From assembly GCA_025738555.1 (NCBI GenBank), contig JAOVFP010000003.1, positions 868,001-932,000 on the forward strand: a stretch of 64,000 nucleotides of DNA, written 5' to 3'. The stretch is from Cyathus striatus (taxonomy: Eukaryota; Basidiomycota; Agaricomycetes; Agaricales; Nidulariaceae). Both the position numbers and the translations under genes were made by a program. This document shows positions 1 to 12,912 of the stretch, one piece after another. Within the stretch, counting starts at the first letter, position 1; the number at the start of each line of letters is the position of its first letter. The notes under the pieces were generated by a model. That model worked only from the letters and a program-made list of their open reading frames with translations, made no database searches and was not told the origin of the DNA.

Positions 1-735
1 GCTCAGTAAGGCACTTCTATCATACACAAGCAACATACAGGTAATTTGTACAAGTATATCCTTCCTGCACTGCACAGCAGCAACTTATGCACCACACTTA
101 ATTACTATGTAGGGTATCACGAAGTAACTTAGGGCACTTGTAATCGATTGTAATAGGTACTATACTATGTAAATTACTGTTACCTAGTATAGTTAATGTT
201 GAGTAATCTTTAGATACGTTGAATCTCATATACTTATGTTGAAGCTTACCGTAACCGACATTTTTGATAGCTATCGTGAACTATGTCGTAACACACCACG
301 CTATGTAGGTGTACTTATGTAACTAGCATTTTGAGCGGCACAACAGAGTATCAGGACGAACAGGTAGTTAGCTCCACAAGCAGCTCAGCGCAGGGTATGC
401 AGTACCGTAAATTAGTAGTGTAGAAAGGTATGCGACCTAATAGTGACGGTGTTAGGCCTGTTGCATTTTTTGACAAATGCAGAACAGAACACGCGCAGTT
501 GAGGTGTCTTCTGATGTAGTTATGAGATTGTTACTGTAACACATATCGTTGAGGTTAGCCTGAAGCAAGTGGATGTATCGGAATTGCTAGTCACAGCCCT
601 AGCGGAGCAGGCCAGGAGACCCAGGCAATTTTAGGTCTAACTCTCGGGGACACAGGGCTTCTTGTGTCAGGCAACGTATGTGTAGAGATGACGGAAGATC
701 GACTGTGTTCACCTCACTCGTGGGTGGCTCCAGCC
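1..735. repeat. Module spacer, copy 1 (3' flank of a DUF6533 unit)
   Basis: No gene is seen here. The sequence is a diverged direct copy of about 4810-5400, and its first ~480 bases also recur at 15240-15500. In the two later copies it follows the end of a DUF6533 gene, so this is probably the 3' flank of a further DUF6533 unit lying left of the window. It runs up to the broken end of the Lon relic at about 738. Confidence 0.7.
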
Positions 736-737
736 CC

Positions 738-1610
738 TGCAGCCTCGCCAACTCCTCATCGAACACTTACCATCGCTCTCCATCCTTAGCTCCTTCTCGA
801 TATTCTTCAACCGCTCCATTAGGTGGTACTCGCGCTGGCGCTTGCCGAACTTGAATCGATATCTCATTTTGGAGGCGGTTGGGGACAGAGGGATTCAAGA
901 ACGTCTTGGAGCTCTTGGGCTTCACCTGTTGACACTCAGACTGCTGTGAAGTCGGCGAGCTTGTCGGGTTCATCGAACACAGCCTGTTGAAGATGTTTGA
1001 GACGATCTGGTTCTGGTGTTAGTAGGGTTGATGGAGATGAGGAGAGAATGTATGTACCTGGTTGATGCTGAGGTTGGGGTCTTGGTCCCGAAAGAGAGGG
1101 TTGAACTGAGAGATGTCCTTGGATACCAATACGATAGCTGACATGAAGGCGCAGATGTACTGGTCGTCCTTGTTGTATGGCTCCGTTGCCATGTTCTCGA
1201 TGTTGACAATTGAAATTGGGAATGTGTGCAGCAACGACGTGAGGAAGGCTGGGGTATTCGTAAGTAAGGCAAAGAAAAATAAAGGAAAAGAACATACTCG
1301 TAGGTTCCTTGACCTTCTCTCCTTCCTCAGTCTCAGGCGGGGGCATAGCAAACAGCTCGACGGTCTGCGGTTTCTCGGCCTCCCCGCGTCTATCTCCTTC
1401 TCGTCACCAGCCTTAACGAGCCCCATACCGCGAATCCTCCTATACGGGTTCAGTAAGACCCTCCCCATCCTTACCATCAGTGTCCTTGGCTGCAAAGATA
1501 CTCGTGAACTCAGTGAAAACGCCAAAGGGGTGGATTTGGTCGAGGTCGGTGGTAATGCCTGTGTCGGTGTTGGGATCCTTGAAGAGGAACGTGCCGGTGC
1601 ATTAGGCACG
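738..1610 (-). pseudogene. Relic of mitochondrial Lon protease, N-terminal half (copy 1)
   Basis: The minus strand holds, in order but spread over different frames, pieces typical of the Lon (PIM1-type) N-terminal substrate-binding domain. These are FKDPNTDTGITTDLDQIHPF, then FAAKDTDGKDGEGLT, YRRIRGMGLVKAGDE, NKDDQYICAFMS, NPLFRDQ, FDEPDKLADF and finally KRQREYHLMERLKNIEKE. Lon is an ATP-dependent protease of the mitochondrial matrix. Frameshifts and a stop break the frame, and the sequence ends before the AAA+ and Ser/Lys protease domains, so no active protease can be made. Some intron-like joints remain (for example after SINQ). It lies divergently from the DUF6533 gene at 2791, the same arrangement as in the second unit. 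The family assignment rests on remembered Lon motifs and seems secure because several independent blocks occur in the right order. Confidence 0.82.
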
Positions 1611-2790
1611 TGGATAGCATGCGAGTCGGGAGGTTGTGAGCTCTCACAGGAATATACTGCGTAGGGCTGTTCCTAGCCTGGGGTTGGGCTTGTTGGGGGG
1701 GGTTAACCTAGACCTGGCCTGCTGTCATAGTCTCATAGGTAATCCTGTCCCTCACAGTGGTATCCAAAAGAATTAAGAGAGAGAAATAGGCGAAAGCCAC
1801 ACACCCTGCATGGGTGAGGATGGGGAGAAAGATAGAGACGGGAGATAGGAGACCGCGGGTTGGTGGTTGGAGGGACGCGGAGAACCACTGTTCGGCTGTA
1901 TGACGCGTGATGCATTGATGGACATTGATTACAAAGCAAGGCGGCTAAGTATACCTTGTGTTGACGCCGCTCCGCTCGAAAGCTGTTGAGCTGGTGAACT
2001 GAGCCAAGATTAAGCTGAGCGACTTTGACTGGTCCAGCCAAGATCACGTTCACGGCCAAAACCTCCATCGACGCTAAATCGAAGACTTCATCCTTTTAAA
2101 ATGGGAAGCCGCTTCTTAAGTGCTCAAGGTTTGAGGATACCTATTGAACGTATGAGATAGAAGACGCCCGAAGCGAAAAATGCCTTGAATATCGTAGTCG
2201 TGTGGCTTTAGTACTAATAAGTAGTACCTGTGGTGATGGAAACCTGTAAGCACGTACTACTGCATCAGGAAGCCCGGACCTTAGTAACATCCCAAGGAAA
2301 GAGTGTCGGAGCTGTAGTACATGGACAATGACAAGCCTGAGAGATCTAATCAGTCTGACAGAAATTATGCTGGAGCTAATGTCGGATTCGAGGGGGGAAC
2401 CCGGGGGAGATCCACTTTAAATTCACGCCAAGCTAATATCCAGTATTGAGATGACTCGTCTAATTAGAGTATATGGAAAATATACCGATAAAAGATTAGA
2501 AGACATGGTAAGTGAAGGGATGACCGATCCAGGACACACGTGCATTTTACACGCATCCCATGGGAAACTTCGTTCTAGGTCATGTACTGGATGCAGGCAT
2601 ATGTTTTCCGCTGGCTCGAGATTTATACGAAGATGCACCAGGAATGAATAGACGGTGAACTGGTAAGAATCAGAGGTTGTGTCTCATGAAAGATTAGCAC
2701 TAAACTATTAATACATATAGGCGCCTGTTGTACTCCTCTATATATATGAGCCTTGGGGTGCAACGACTACAATACTATCAGCAAATCGAT
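1611..2790. other. Intergenic, no gene seen
   Basis: This stretch separates the Lon relic from the divergently read DUF6533 gene. The part from about 2070 is homologous to 10397-10757 plus 12916-13270, and that comparison shows exactly where the 2152-bp element inserted in the second unit. An open frame at 1733-2068 (minus) has no recognisable content. Confidence 0.6.
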
Positions 2791-4555
2791 ATGGATCTTA
2801 ACAATGATGATTTGGTCAGCTTTATACAAACCAATATGGCAGTAAGCGCGGTGTTTGGTATGCTTAAACATTAACACATTCTTCATCGCTCTAACATTCA
2901 GTTCCAGTTGCTGCTATAACTTCTTTGATATATGATATCATATATAATTTTACTGATGAAGTATTTTTCTACTATCCTGGCATCATAATGTTCACTTATC
3001 AATATTCTTCAGGTCAAATACATATGGAGGTAAGATATTATAACCAATAATTATTGATACCTACCGATCTCCACATTATACAGTGGCATGAAATGGTCAC
3101 TCCCAAAATTATTGTACATTATTGCTCGGTATTCTGGTGTATTTTACCTTTTGTCAGTGAGCTTTTTTCGATGTTTGTATAATTTCTGAAAATCAATAGC
3201 GCCGTTCTTTTAGGTGAGTTCGATTAAACTGTAAGTTAGCTACTGAAAGTTAACATATATCTTAGCTCCCATACAAAATAGATATGCAGAGGTTTCCCAC
3301 CATGTACGTCATCTAAAATATTTATTCGAACTTATTACAGCTACCTGCCAGATGTACGCATTAACATGTTTAATACAATCATACATTCTAAGCTTTTTTG
3401 ATAGATGCACATCGTCCATGTGGTTCCATACATAGTAAGTACATGAAACCCAAGTATTTAGAGAAGAGATATTATTATTCTTTTAAAGTGGATCGCAGGT
3501 ACCTGTTAGTTCAGTCGACCTGATATTTATGCTCCGTGTGTGTGCGCTGTATGGCAATAGCAAAAGAAGTATGCATTCATCGTCAGCTTATTACTTGCCA
3601 AACATTTGTACTCACATTTAAATAGTCATTTTTTGTCTAACAATTCTATTCATAGGTATGAAAAAATATTGATCAGAAAACATATTCACTCATCAAGCAC
3701 TGTGGATCCAGCACAAATCACGGTGTGTTTACCATAGATGCCTAATAATGAAAGAGTACTTATAATAACGTGTTTCAGGTTTCATTGACGTTTTCAGCAC
3801 TTGTGTCGATTGCTTATTCGAAATCGGCTGCGGCTGTCCCGAGTATAGGATGTGTAGGATTTACAAGTGTACCTCACTTCCTTACAAAGCAACATACGAC
3901 CGCTTACGGCCTCTCACTTGCTCTTCAAAGTATGTCGGTTTATTTTGTTTGCCAAAAAATGGCCCCTCAAATGTTCACACTACAGCTACATTATTTTTGC
4001 TAACCTTCTTCAGAGTAGGGACAGACTCCATCAGAGACAGCGGAGGCCTTAGAAATGCTATAATGGGAAACAAAGCGGGCGTCGGTAAAGATGCCCCACT
4101 GACTACCTTGGTTTTACATGACGGAATATTGTATTTCTTCATTCTCTTCGGTAAGTCCAAATACAATGAATATTCATTTGCGGTATATATTTACGATATT
4201 TAGGATCAACACTTATCTTTACCGTGGGTTCAGCGCTTCAGTTGAATACATTTCTTAACTTTATAACTCCGCAAGTGTAATGGAAACTACTTTTTCATAC
4301 TCACTTACATTTACCTCAGATGCTATATCGCAATTACATCAATGATGGTGAGTAATGTTAATTCAACTTTATAATGAGATTTATGCTTCGAGTCAGGGCT
4401 CTAGATTAATACTGAAACTTCGACAAGCATACGACGCACAAATAAATGAGTGCGCGCCGGCTGTTTCTCGATCAATTTTCTTTGCGGAACGAAGTGGTAT
4501 AGACTCATCGTTGGAAGACTCAAGAGAATATCGTAGGAGAGGTGGTGTAAGATGA
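2791..4555 (+). CDS. DUF6533 domain membrane protein, copy 1
   Basis: A multi-exon gene of a large Agaricomycete-specific family of unknown function. The start is ATG at 2791 (MDLNNDDLVSF). The first exons join cleanly: 2791-2857, 2902-2960, 3013-3029, 3084-3156. They read SLIYDIIYNFTDEVKYIWRS followed by GMKWSLPKLLYIIARYSGVF, the DUF6533 signature. An exon near 3500-3568 gives VSSVDLIFMLRVCALYGNS, the second conserved block. Hydrophobic segments follow, then GSTLIFTVGSALQLNTF and the C-terminal SRLILKLRQ block, ending at TGA 4553-4555. Exons between about 3157 and 3500 and near 3770-4150 were not resolved with certainty. It is probably a multi-pass membrane protein. A close paralogue lies at 13271. 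No frame-breaking change was found in the exons that could be joined. Confidence 0.75.
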
Positions 4556-5524
4556 GAACAGGGTTCTCCGAAAACCAACCTGAGCAACAAGAATGCGGGT
4601 TATTTTAAAGAGAGATTAGAGGGTTGGTAGGAGGATATCACTAAAATATGAGAAATCATAGGTGTATTATGTAGTAAATTAGGCTTCAACTTCAACTAGT
4701 AGCTATTTAGAATGGATTTAACTTCTGTGGAATGTATTCACAATGGACTATGGATCACAACCAACTTAAACTTCTGATCACCAGCATCGTGATCCTCAGT
4801 TTTATATTTACTCTGCAACGTACCTGTCATACACAGGCAACATGCAGGTAATTTGTGTATGTATATCCTTCCTGCACTGCACAGCAGCAACTTATGCACC
4901 ACACTTAATTACTATGTAAGATATCACGAAGTAACTTAGGGCACTTGTAATCAATTGTAATAGGTACTATGCTATGTAAGTAGTTTTTACTTACTGTTAT
5001 CTAGTGTAGTTGGTGTTGAGTGATCTTTAATACATTGAATCCCATATACTTATGTTGAAGCTTACAGTAACCGATATTTTTGACAGCTATCATGAACTAT
5101 GTCGTGGCACGCCATGCTATGTAGGTGTACATAACATTGTGAGCGGTACATTGGAGAGTATCAGGACGAACAAATAGTAAGCTCTACGAGCAGCTCAGCG
5201 TAGGGTATGCAGTACCGTGAATTGGTAGTGTAGAAAGACGAGGCTAGCTCGCGTTATGCGATCTAATAGTGACGGTGCTGGGCCTGCTGCATTTCTTGAC
5301 GAATGTGGAACAGGACGTGGAGAGTTGAGGTGTCTTCTGATGTAGTTATGAAATTGTTACTGTAACGCATATGCGTCGAGGTTAGCTTGAACCTGCAATA
5401 CGAGCGTGTAGTACGTATCCGAGAGCAACCGTAATTCTAAATGTTCGTCAGCATCATGAGTATCACCATAAGGAACAGAACATTCACGTTAATGATTTGC
5501 AGCAAACTCCTTTAACATCCCTAA
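4556..5524. repeat. Module spacer, copy 2
   Basis: No gene is seen. From about 4810 the sequence repeats the start of the window (for example the block around CTTCCTGCACTGCACAGCAG occurs in both) with scattered substitutions and small indels. It links the DUF6533 gene to the second Lon relic. Confidence 0.7.
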
Positions 5525-6705
5525 GCGCTCATCTTAATATGCACCTGATTGATCCGCACTTCAAATCCTCCGACGAATTCCTCCTCAGTACATCTGCTGA
5601 TCCACTAGCACTCGCACCAGGGTAGGTCGGACTGAAATAAGATGAAACATGAAAGCAGTTCAACGTTTTAGATAAAAATAACCTTACCTTGACGTAGATG
5701 GGTGTATGAGCAGTGTTCAATGAGATAGACTTGAAGTTAACCGCCTCTGCAAGGTCCCCTAGCACATGAACCGTTGACGCCTGCGAGGATGGCGAGGCTG
5801 ATCATCAAGACAACGAGTCTATCGCGCGTCGTCAGTAACATCTCTACCGAAATGAGAAAGAAAGCACGAACAACAATTCCAATACCATTCTTGCCTTCCT
5901 CATGAGTAACCTGGCACCACCATGACGCTACCCGAAGTCGAGAACCCTCGTGAAAGGAAGAAAAGACTCTTAAATGAGACGGGGAGTTTGAAAGTCGCAA
6001 GTTCCTCGTTAAGGTGCTTCCAGGATGAATCGGCACCGGTCTCCTGAGACCATTCATGGCTGCCACGATGTTCACACGAGTGGATAGGTGACGAGAGAAA
6101 GAACGTACCTGGCTGATGCCCTCGGAAGAGGGGGTCGAGCTGGATGTCCTTGAATACTGATTGGCATGAAGGCACGGATGTATTGGTTGTCCTTGTTGTA
6201 CAGCTGCGCTGTCAGATTTCCGATGTTCACGATTGAGATCGTGAGCTTTTGTAGGAGCGAAAGCTGTGGTTTTCGTAAGTAAGGTGAGGGGAGAGGGGAG
6301 GTAAGAGAAAGAGAACGTACTCGTGGGTTCCTTGACCATTTTCTCTCCTTCCTCACTCTGCCGGGGGCGTAACGGGCGGCGTAGGAATCACAAGCGGCTC
6401 GACGGTCTTCTCCCTATCCATATCCGTCTCGTCACCACCCTTAACGAGTTCCTTAATGCGAATCATCCTAGCGGGTACAAGTCAGCCGTAATACCTTTCC
6501 CATCCTCGCCATCAGCGTCTTTAGTAACAAGACGCTTGTGATCTGAGCTAAAGTGCCAATGGGGTGGACATGGTCAAGGTCGGTGATGATGTCTACGTTG
6601 GCGTTGGGTGTTTCATCATTCCTTTGAGGGCTGTGACGACGACTTTGTAGAAGCCTGAGAAGGGACAGTAGGCAATGGGGAGGGAGAGGACTTGGCCGCC
6701 CATAT
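5525..6705 (-). pseudogene. Relic of mitochondrial Lon protease, N-terminal half (copy 2)
   Basis: This second decayed Lon fragment keeps a longer N-terminus than copy 1. Read on the minus strand it gives GGQVLSLPIAYCPFSGFYKV, then VDIITDLDHVHPIGTLAQIT, RIKELVKGGDETD, NKDNQYIRAFM and FKDIQLDPLFRGHQPG. These match the Lon substrate-binding domain in order but in changing frames. The AAA+ and protease domains are absent. The 5525-5760 end (DLAEAVNFKS and neighbours) may be a remnant of the block that reads KLADF in copy 1, but this is weak. With copy 1 it shows that Lon relic and DUF6533 gene were duplicated together. Confidence 0.78.
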
Positions 6706-7182
6706 ACGATTGTTTTACTATTGAGCTAGGTGCAAGGGGTTATGAGGGTGGTGGAGAATGAGCCTGAGGGGGGTGCATATGTTTTGCCTTTGGGTGTCTC
6801 GGAGGAGTTGGATGAGGAGGGCGCAGATTCACCGCCCACCCTAACCCCGCCCTTGTCGACGTCTTTCTTCCCGTCTTCGCTGTCACTCTCGTTCTACAGC
6901 GCATTAGGCGTGCATCGTGTGCAAGGCGGGAGGTTGTGAGACCGCGCGGGGCTGCGCGTTTCCTGGGAATGGACATCTTGAAAAGGTTAACCTAGACCTG
7001 CCAGTGTCGTGGTCGAAGTACCTGTATCGCCCCATAGGTGAGCCTATCCATCAAGCTGTGGTAGCCTAGAAAGAGAAGAGAGAGGGGAGGAGGATCGACA
7101 CGGACAACCACTGTTCGGCCGTACGATGCGTGATGGACATCGATTACAAAGCAGGACGGCTATGCCTGCTAGATCAGCGCTA
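6706..7182. other. Duplicated Lon-relic upstream flank, no gene seen
   Basis: The sequence corresponds in part to 1615-1950 of the first unit, for example the ACATCGATTACAAAGCAGGA region beside ACATTGATTACAAAGCAAGG. Homology with the first unit stops at about 7162, where the long insertion begins. Open frames at 6730-6939 (plus) and 6740-6976 (minus) are overlapping shadows without recognisable content. Confidence 0.5.
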
Positions 7183-10090
7183 GTATGGAAAGCCGGAGCA
7201 CGACGCTCAAAGCCATCAGTTCAAATCAAATTCCGCACTTCGGCAGCTCATTTGCCGATTAAGGATCTTGGTTTAATGTTCGGCTATTCATTTTCGGTTA
7301 CGACAATTCGGTTAGCGTGCTCTGGGCGTCGGGAGTCGGGGATTCATGCATTCAATGATTCACTAGCCTACACTGTGTGAATCATATGCTTATCTTCTGA
7401 ACTCTCAAATTTTTGGGACATGTGTAATTTTTTGTGAATACTCAGAGTCAATTATCTAAATGTGTGGGAATTAACAAACGTTTATCCATTTCTAACCTTC
7501 CAAAAATCAGATTACGTAATCAATGGGATCACGCGGGAATGATGCGTCCGTACGCGTTCCGCTCGTCCCAACCTATCTTCACCTCCCCGCTCTCCCTGTC
7601 CCTTATTTTCCTCAAAATATACACATTTGTCCGACATTGTACCCAAATTTCAACCCCAAGGTACGTTTAGACATGTCAAGGCCACTCCGCTACCGCTTGC
7701 AAAGCCAGACCCTGAACTTTGACAGAAACTCTGCAACAACTCAACACTATCCCTTCTAATGGACTCCCTAAGCTACTTCCTAGTGTGATTCAGCTATGTT
7801 AATCTATTTTTTTTCCATTATTTAATCCAAGCTCGTTGTTCACCGGTGTCCCATAGTAACTTACTCATGTTAGGTTTAATAGTTTTATTCTGTAGATAAC
7901 TTTTGCTGTAATTTTCTACAGCTCCTTTTATCAACTCTTACACCATTTCAAACCTGAATTCTAAGTTTAACACACCGTCTCTATGCTTTAGCCGTCGATC
8001 ATATTGATTTATATGCTCCCACTGTCTCATTTTCGCACCAGAACTTCGTTTTAAAGTTCTCTCTCTCTCGTCATTTCCATATTCTAACTCCGTTCCTTTC
8101 ACGTTTTCACATTAGAACAACAACGCCGGATGGACACACTGACGTACTCACATTATCTTTGACCAGGTACACCCACCCAACCCTATACTTCTTCACTAAG
8201 CTCACGTTAAATATAATCTGTATCTATCCATCGGCAGATGTTATAGTTCTAATGAATATTTAAGAGATTACCTGTTACCACTCATTTGTACACTGAGGAT
8301 TCGATATTTCCAGCTAGGTCATAGTCTCAGAAAGGTTATTCTGGCTCACATTTAATGACATTCACCATAATTTAAACACATTAAATATATATATGGTACA
8401 CTGAGAACTACCTGCCACTCTGTATTTCTGATGTACTAAATAAAATGAATGTGAATATGGGGCTTTTGTCTCTGTGCTCTTGACCCATATATTTATGAGC
8501 AGTTTATACATGGATTGATGACATTAAATACATCGTAAATGCGTAAATCGATCACAGGACACAATGATCATGTAAGATGACAATCTCACCAACAGAGGAA
8601 TGTAAGTCAACCAGCCTTTACTTAACTACACACTCCTGTATTTCTCCTTGCATTCAATTTCCCCATGAACAGGCCAATCCCATTATGTTCAAACAATATT
8701 AAAATATTGCCTTTCACTGTGTGCAAAGGTAGCCTATCTTTACGTGAGCAGAGCACTGATGAACATTGTTTCAAGCCAAGTTTTCAGATTTACAGTGTGG
8801 ATCAATTCTTGGAAGAGGACATGAAGTGATCATGTGTTTCGGAGATTTCACAGGTGTATTACATGGTGAATCACACTCAAATCTCTATTATATTGTCTTG
8901 GAGAGTAAAATAGTGTTGAGTGGGTTAGATATTACCCCAAACTCATGCATTGGGAATTGAGAAGTTGGTCCAAGTTAAAGGGGTATCCATTTCGCACTCA
9001 CCCAAATTTTCTGAGGGTGAACACACGGTATATATTATATTCATGCTCAAAATAAGTACTGTAAATATGAGTGAAATTAAATGTGATGTTCACACTGAAA
9101 TGTATTTAATGCAAGAAGTATGTTTCTTCATGCCCATTTTTTGTATTATGAGAATGTGAAGAGTGAACTAGTTCTCATACCACAAAAACTGTAAGTGAAT
9201 ATAGATACAGTGGAGTATAGGCTTGAGTGTGAGCGCGAAGTGCATTTCTAAGTTTCATGCTCACACACATTCACTGTATATTGAGCTTGAGCTTTCATGC
9301 GCCTTGTGCAGCGTAACACATCAGTGCGTGGAGCGTGTCCGTAGCATCTAAGCTATATTTAGAATATACCTGTGCGCGCGCTAGTGTCGCGACCCGCTAT
9401 GGACTAATGGATAAGAATAGGCACGGGCTATGTATAAGTAGATAAGATAATTACTGTACAAAGTTTGGTCATATCGCGTAGTTATAATCTATATAATTCT
9501 AGTTGTAGGGAAGGAAGAAGGCAAGTACCGCGCGACAGCAGTATTTCCGTTCCCCACAGACAGGGTAGCGTACAGACAGACACTATATTCGGTTTTTGGC
9601 GTATTTTCGAGATTTGTAAGCACGTATAGCATCAGTAGAGTTAAAGTCGCAATGTTTGTATCTCGTTAGCATTCTTATTAGAATATCTTTCATATTTGAG
9701 CTGTTAAAACCCTCGGATTTATAAGACTATTGCAGGAAATATAGTATTAATATAACAACTAGTACTTCAGTTCTCATAGTTTACTAGTAATCTCGTAGTA
9801 GCACAATCAATTTATACCCATCCCCAAACCATAATATGTATGTGTATAAAGTTATATTCGTGTCTACTTTGGAAGGTATAAAATTAGTACAGTGTAAGCT
9901 AGTGAACGTATGAATCCCCGACGAAGGATCCCGACGCCCGACGCCCGGAGCACGCTAACCAAATCGTCGTAACCGAAAACGAATAGCCGAACATTAAATC
10001 AAGATCCTTAATCGGCAAATGAGCTGCCGAAGTGCGGAATTCAATTTGAACTGATGGCTTTGAGCGTGGTGCTCCGGCTTTCCATACGCT
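7183..10090. mobile_element. Non-autonomous element with ~200-bp terminal inverted repeats
   Basis: About 7183-7375 and 9890-10090 are inverted copies of each other, about 85-90% alike by eye. The outer ends share TATGGAAAGCCGGAGCA and the inner parts share GGGGATTCAT..GTTCACTAGC..TACACTGT. The ~2.5 kb between them is AT-rich with no substantial reading frame. The element lies exactly where the second Lon/DUF6533 unit departs from the first. No clean target duplication is visible; CTAG abuts both ends but is itself palindromic. The 75-84-codon frames within the two ends are by-products of the inverted repeat. The superfamily is not assigned. Confidence 0.65.
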
Positions 10091-10092
10091 AG

Positions 10093-10760
10093 TCCTTCCG
10101 TCCTTCGGTGTTCGCATCGTCATCCCTTACCAAACCCCCGGCTTACTACTTTTCGTTACAAGTTTGTTCAAACATTAAGTCAATGGCTAGTATATCTAAA
10201 GGTCATTGGTATTTCTAGAGTCCAATTCACATCTAATATCTACCGATAAAACTCTACTTGTTCCAGCTAAGATTTCTATGAAATTACACTAATACGGGAA
10301 TGAAGCCTACGTACATAATTCTTGCGTAATGCGTAATCTATATGCTTCCGCTTTCACTTTTATTCCCGCGCGGTTCAATAGCCGTTCAATGTTCAAAGAT
10401 CGTGCGTTACGGCTAGAAAACCCCACCGATGCTAAATCGAAGAGTTCATCCTCTTGGAAGGGAAGGCCACTGCCCAAGATTTGTGTAAAGTATGTATTAT
10501 TGAATGCGCGAGATAGAAGGCGCCCGTAGGGAAAAATGCCTTGAATGCTGTTGTTATTGAAGGCGTGTCCTTTTGTAAGTACCTTACTGGTATTCGATTT
10601 TCGAATCTTACAAGGATCACTGTTAGATTCGCAGGAGAAATGGTTGTGGCCTAAGTACCTACAGTAGCAGTAATTTGTAAGCTCGTACTACTGCATCATA
10701 AAGCCCGGATCTGGGTAACATCCCAATGAAAGAGTGGCGGAGCTCTGGTATATTGACAAT
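10093..10760. repeat. Upstream flank of DUF6533 copy 2
   Basis: From about 10397 the sequence is homologous to 2060-2333 in front of DUF6533 copy 1 (shared blocks include GATGCTAAATCGAAGAGTTC and GTACTACTGCATCA). Bases 10093-10396 have no counterpart in the first unit, and I see no gene in them. Confidence 0.6.
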
Positions 10761-12912
10761 AGAACGTATTTGCAACCACTTTAAGTGAAGTTTCTCACTC
10801 GTACTTAAGCGAGTCTCAACTAAACCAGCGGCTCCAAGGCTCTCCAAGGTGGCTCATTTAATCCTTCGGTTCATCTATACCTTACCAAAATTGTACGATC
10901 GGCCCATAGCACCAGCACCTATGACATCATGTTCATTGAGACTCGCAACGATAATCCCCCCGACTCAAATGCCCCTCTACGTTCACAACAACATTCTACT
11001 GGTACCGTACTACCATGCTTACACTGATCCTACCATTCATATTGAAACTTCTTGATCCCATGATAAATGGCGACTGGCTACTTGATATTCATGACACAGC
11101 AGCACTAGAAGTGGGGATGCCCAATCCTCGGTTATGGCGCCGCGCCGTGACACATAGTCACACCGTGTGACAGTCCTGAAACTTGAAGCCAGACATATTT
11201 TTCGACATTCCTCTTTCCACATGTAATCTACCATCATGTAATAACTTGTATTATGTTTTTATAAATTAGTCCAATGTATAAAATGTTTTGTTTCGAAGTA
11301 TACATAAATATAACGACAGAAAACTCAGATAGTTTCATAATCTGTGCAATTTTGGCAGAGGAAAACCATTTTGAATAGAACTCAACACACAGTTATCAGA
11401 TCGACTTGTGTTATAGAGCAAAATTGTACTACTCATTGAGGAGAACATACGCCCGCGATTAAAATTTTAAATTTGACACCATAAGGCATATTTCAACCAG
11501 AAAAATCGCTACTTCTACATATTCTGATCCATAAATAAAAAATCTAAATGCGGAGAGTTGTAGCCATAGATGACTAGTGCAAAAACGCTCTATATATCGT
11601 ATCAATCCGTGCAGTGGTTGTTGTGTTCTATACAATTTAGTATCTGGCCTACTGTGAGGTGCCCTAAGGCCAAAGCAAGCATGTACAAATAAGAACTTAA
11701 TAGATTCCATGCTTCGACAACATGACTTAACACTTCTTCTTTCATCACTCCATTCGATCTATACACTCAGGATACTTTGAGATTTATTTCTACAGTATAT
11801 AAGTAGATTATTGAGCCATAATTTTATATATTTATATTAAAATGCTATATATTCATGGCAGAAACAGTGTACTTAGCTCGATAAATTATGATTTCTGCAT
11901 ATGCAAGTATGAAAATAAAAAATCTAAATGCGGAGTATTGTAGCCATTGATGAGTAGTGTGAAAACGCTCTATTAATCATATCGATCCGTGTAGTGGTTG
12001 CTTCGTTCTATACAATTTAGTGCTACCCTATGACCAAAGCAAACATGTGCAAACATGAGCTCAGATATTGATTACATGCTTCGACAACATGGTTTAATGC
12101 TTCTTCATTCATTCCCCATTTTATCTACACACAGTATACTCCAGGATCGATTTATACAACTCGTAGGTAGAATACTGAAGCAAAATTGGATATATTTACA
12201 TTAAAATTGATATATTCATGGCAAATGTATTTCACTCGAAAATTTATGATTTCTGCACATGTAAGTTTGAAAATATAAAATATAAATGCGGAGAGTTGTA
12301 GTAGTTGATCAGTAGTACACATTTTCTTTATATATTACATCAATCTGTGCAGTGGTTGCTTCGTTCTATACAATTTAGTGCTGCCCTATGACCAAAGCAA
12401 ACATGTGCAAACATGAACTTCATATATTCTATGCCTTGCACTTTAGATAGTTGTTTTACAGTTTATATGTACATGTATATGTATTCTACATGCTCTAAGC
12501 TACATGATGGTAAAAATTTTGTGTCAATTTGATGAAAGATTGAGGTAAAACAGGCCGACTTCAGGTTTTGTGACAGCAGTGTGACGCGCTGTGACATTTG
12601 TGGGCCACGTGACATATAGGCATTGGGCATCCCCACTAGAAGAGAGAGGCTATCTGGGTGTGCATGAGATAGCAGAACTGGGATATGTTGATTGTTGTGG
12701 ATGTGGAGGGTCTCAGCAGTGCTTTGCATAAGCATGCGCACAACATGTGCGTGAATCTTGTGTTGCCACGATGCAACCGAACCTGCACCGAACCAGTGGA
12801 GCTGATGCAAGCCTTTGGTAAGCCCCACAGCTGAGCTTGGCAAAATTTCAACTGAACTTAAGCGAGTTCCACTCACTGAAACTTCGCTGAAGCCCGTTTG
12901 CAAATACGTTCT
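10761..12912. mobile_element. 2152-bp inverted-repeat element with AAT target duplication
   Basis: The ends are perfect 15-bp inverted repeats, AGAACGTATTTGCAA at 10761-10775 and its complement at 12898-12912. AAT flanks both sides (10758-10760, 12913-12915). The uninterrupted paralogous site in the first unit (near 2330, GGACAATGACAAG) confirms the insertion point and a 3-bp duplication. Weaker inverted similarity continues inward, including GTGGGGATGCCCAAT near 11112 and its complement near 12625. No transposase frame is present, so the element is non-autonomous. The 3-bp duplication fits PIF/Harbinger- or CACTA-like insertion, but the terminal bases decide neither. Confidence 0.85.
11535..12430. 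repeat. Three internal direct repeats of ~370 bp
   Basis: Three diverged copies begin near 11541, 11921 and 12281. Each opens with a version of AATCTAAATGCGGAG and continues through GTGCAGTGGTTGCTTCGTTC, then CCAAAGCAAACATGTGCAAA. They fill the core of the 10761-12912 element. Confidence 0.75.

Noticed and set aside
1113..1664. 183-codon plus-strand frame
   Set aside because: It lies antisense to the Lon relic, whose conserved blocks are on the minus strand; it is a shadow frame.
7126..7380. 84-codon frame with a near-identical counterpart at 9899-10123
   Set aside because: The shared protein is explained by the inverted repeat ends of a mobile element; the start differs and no motif is present.
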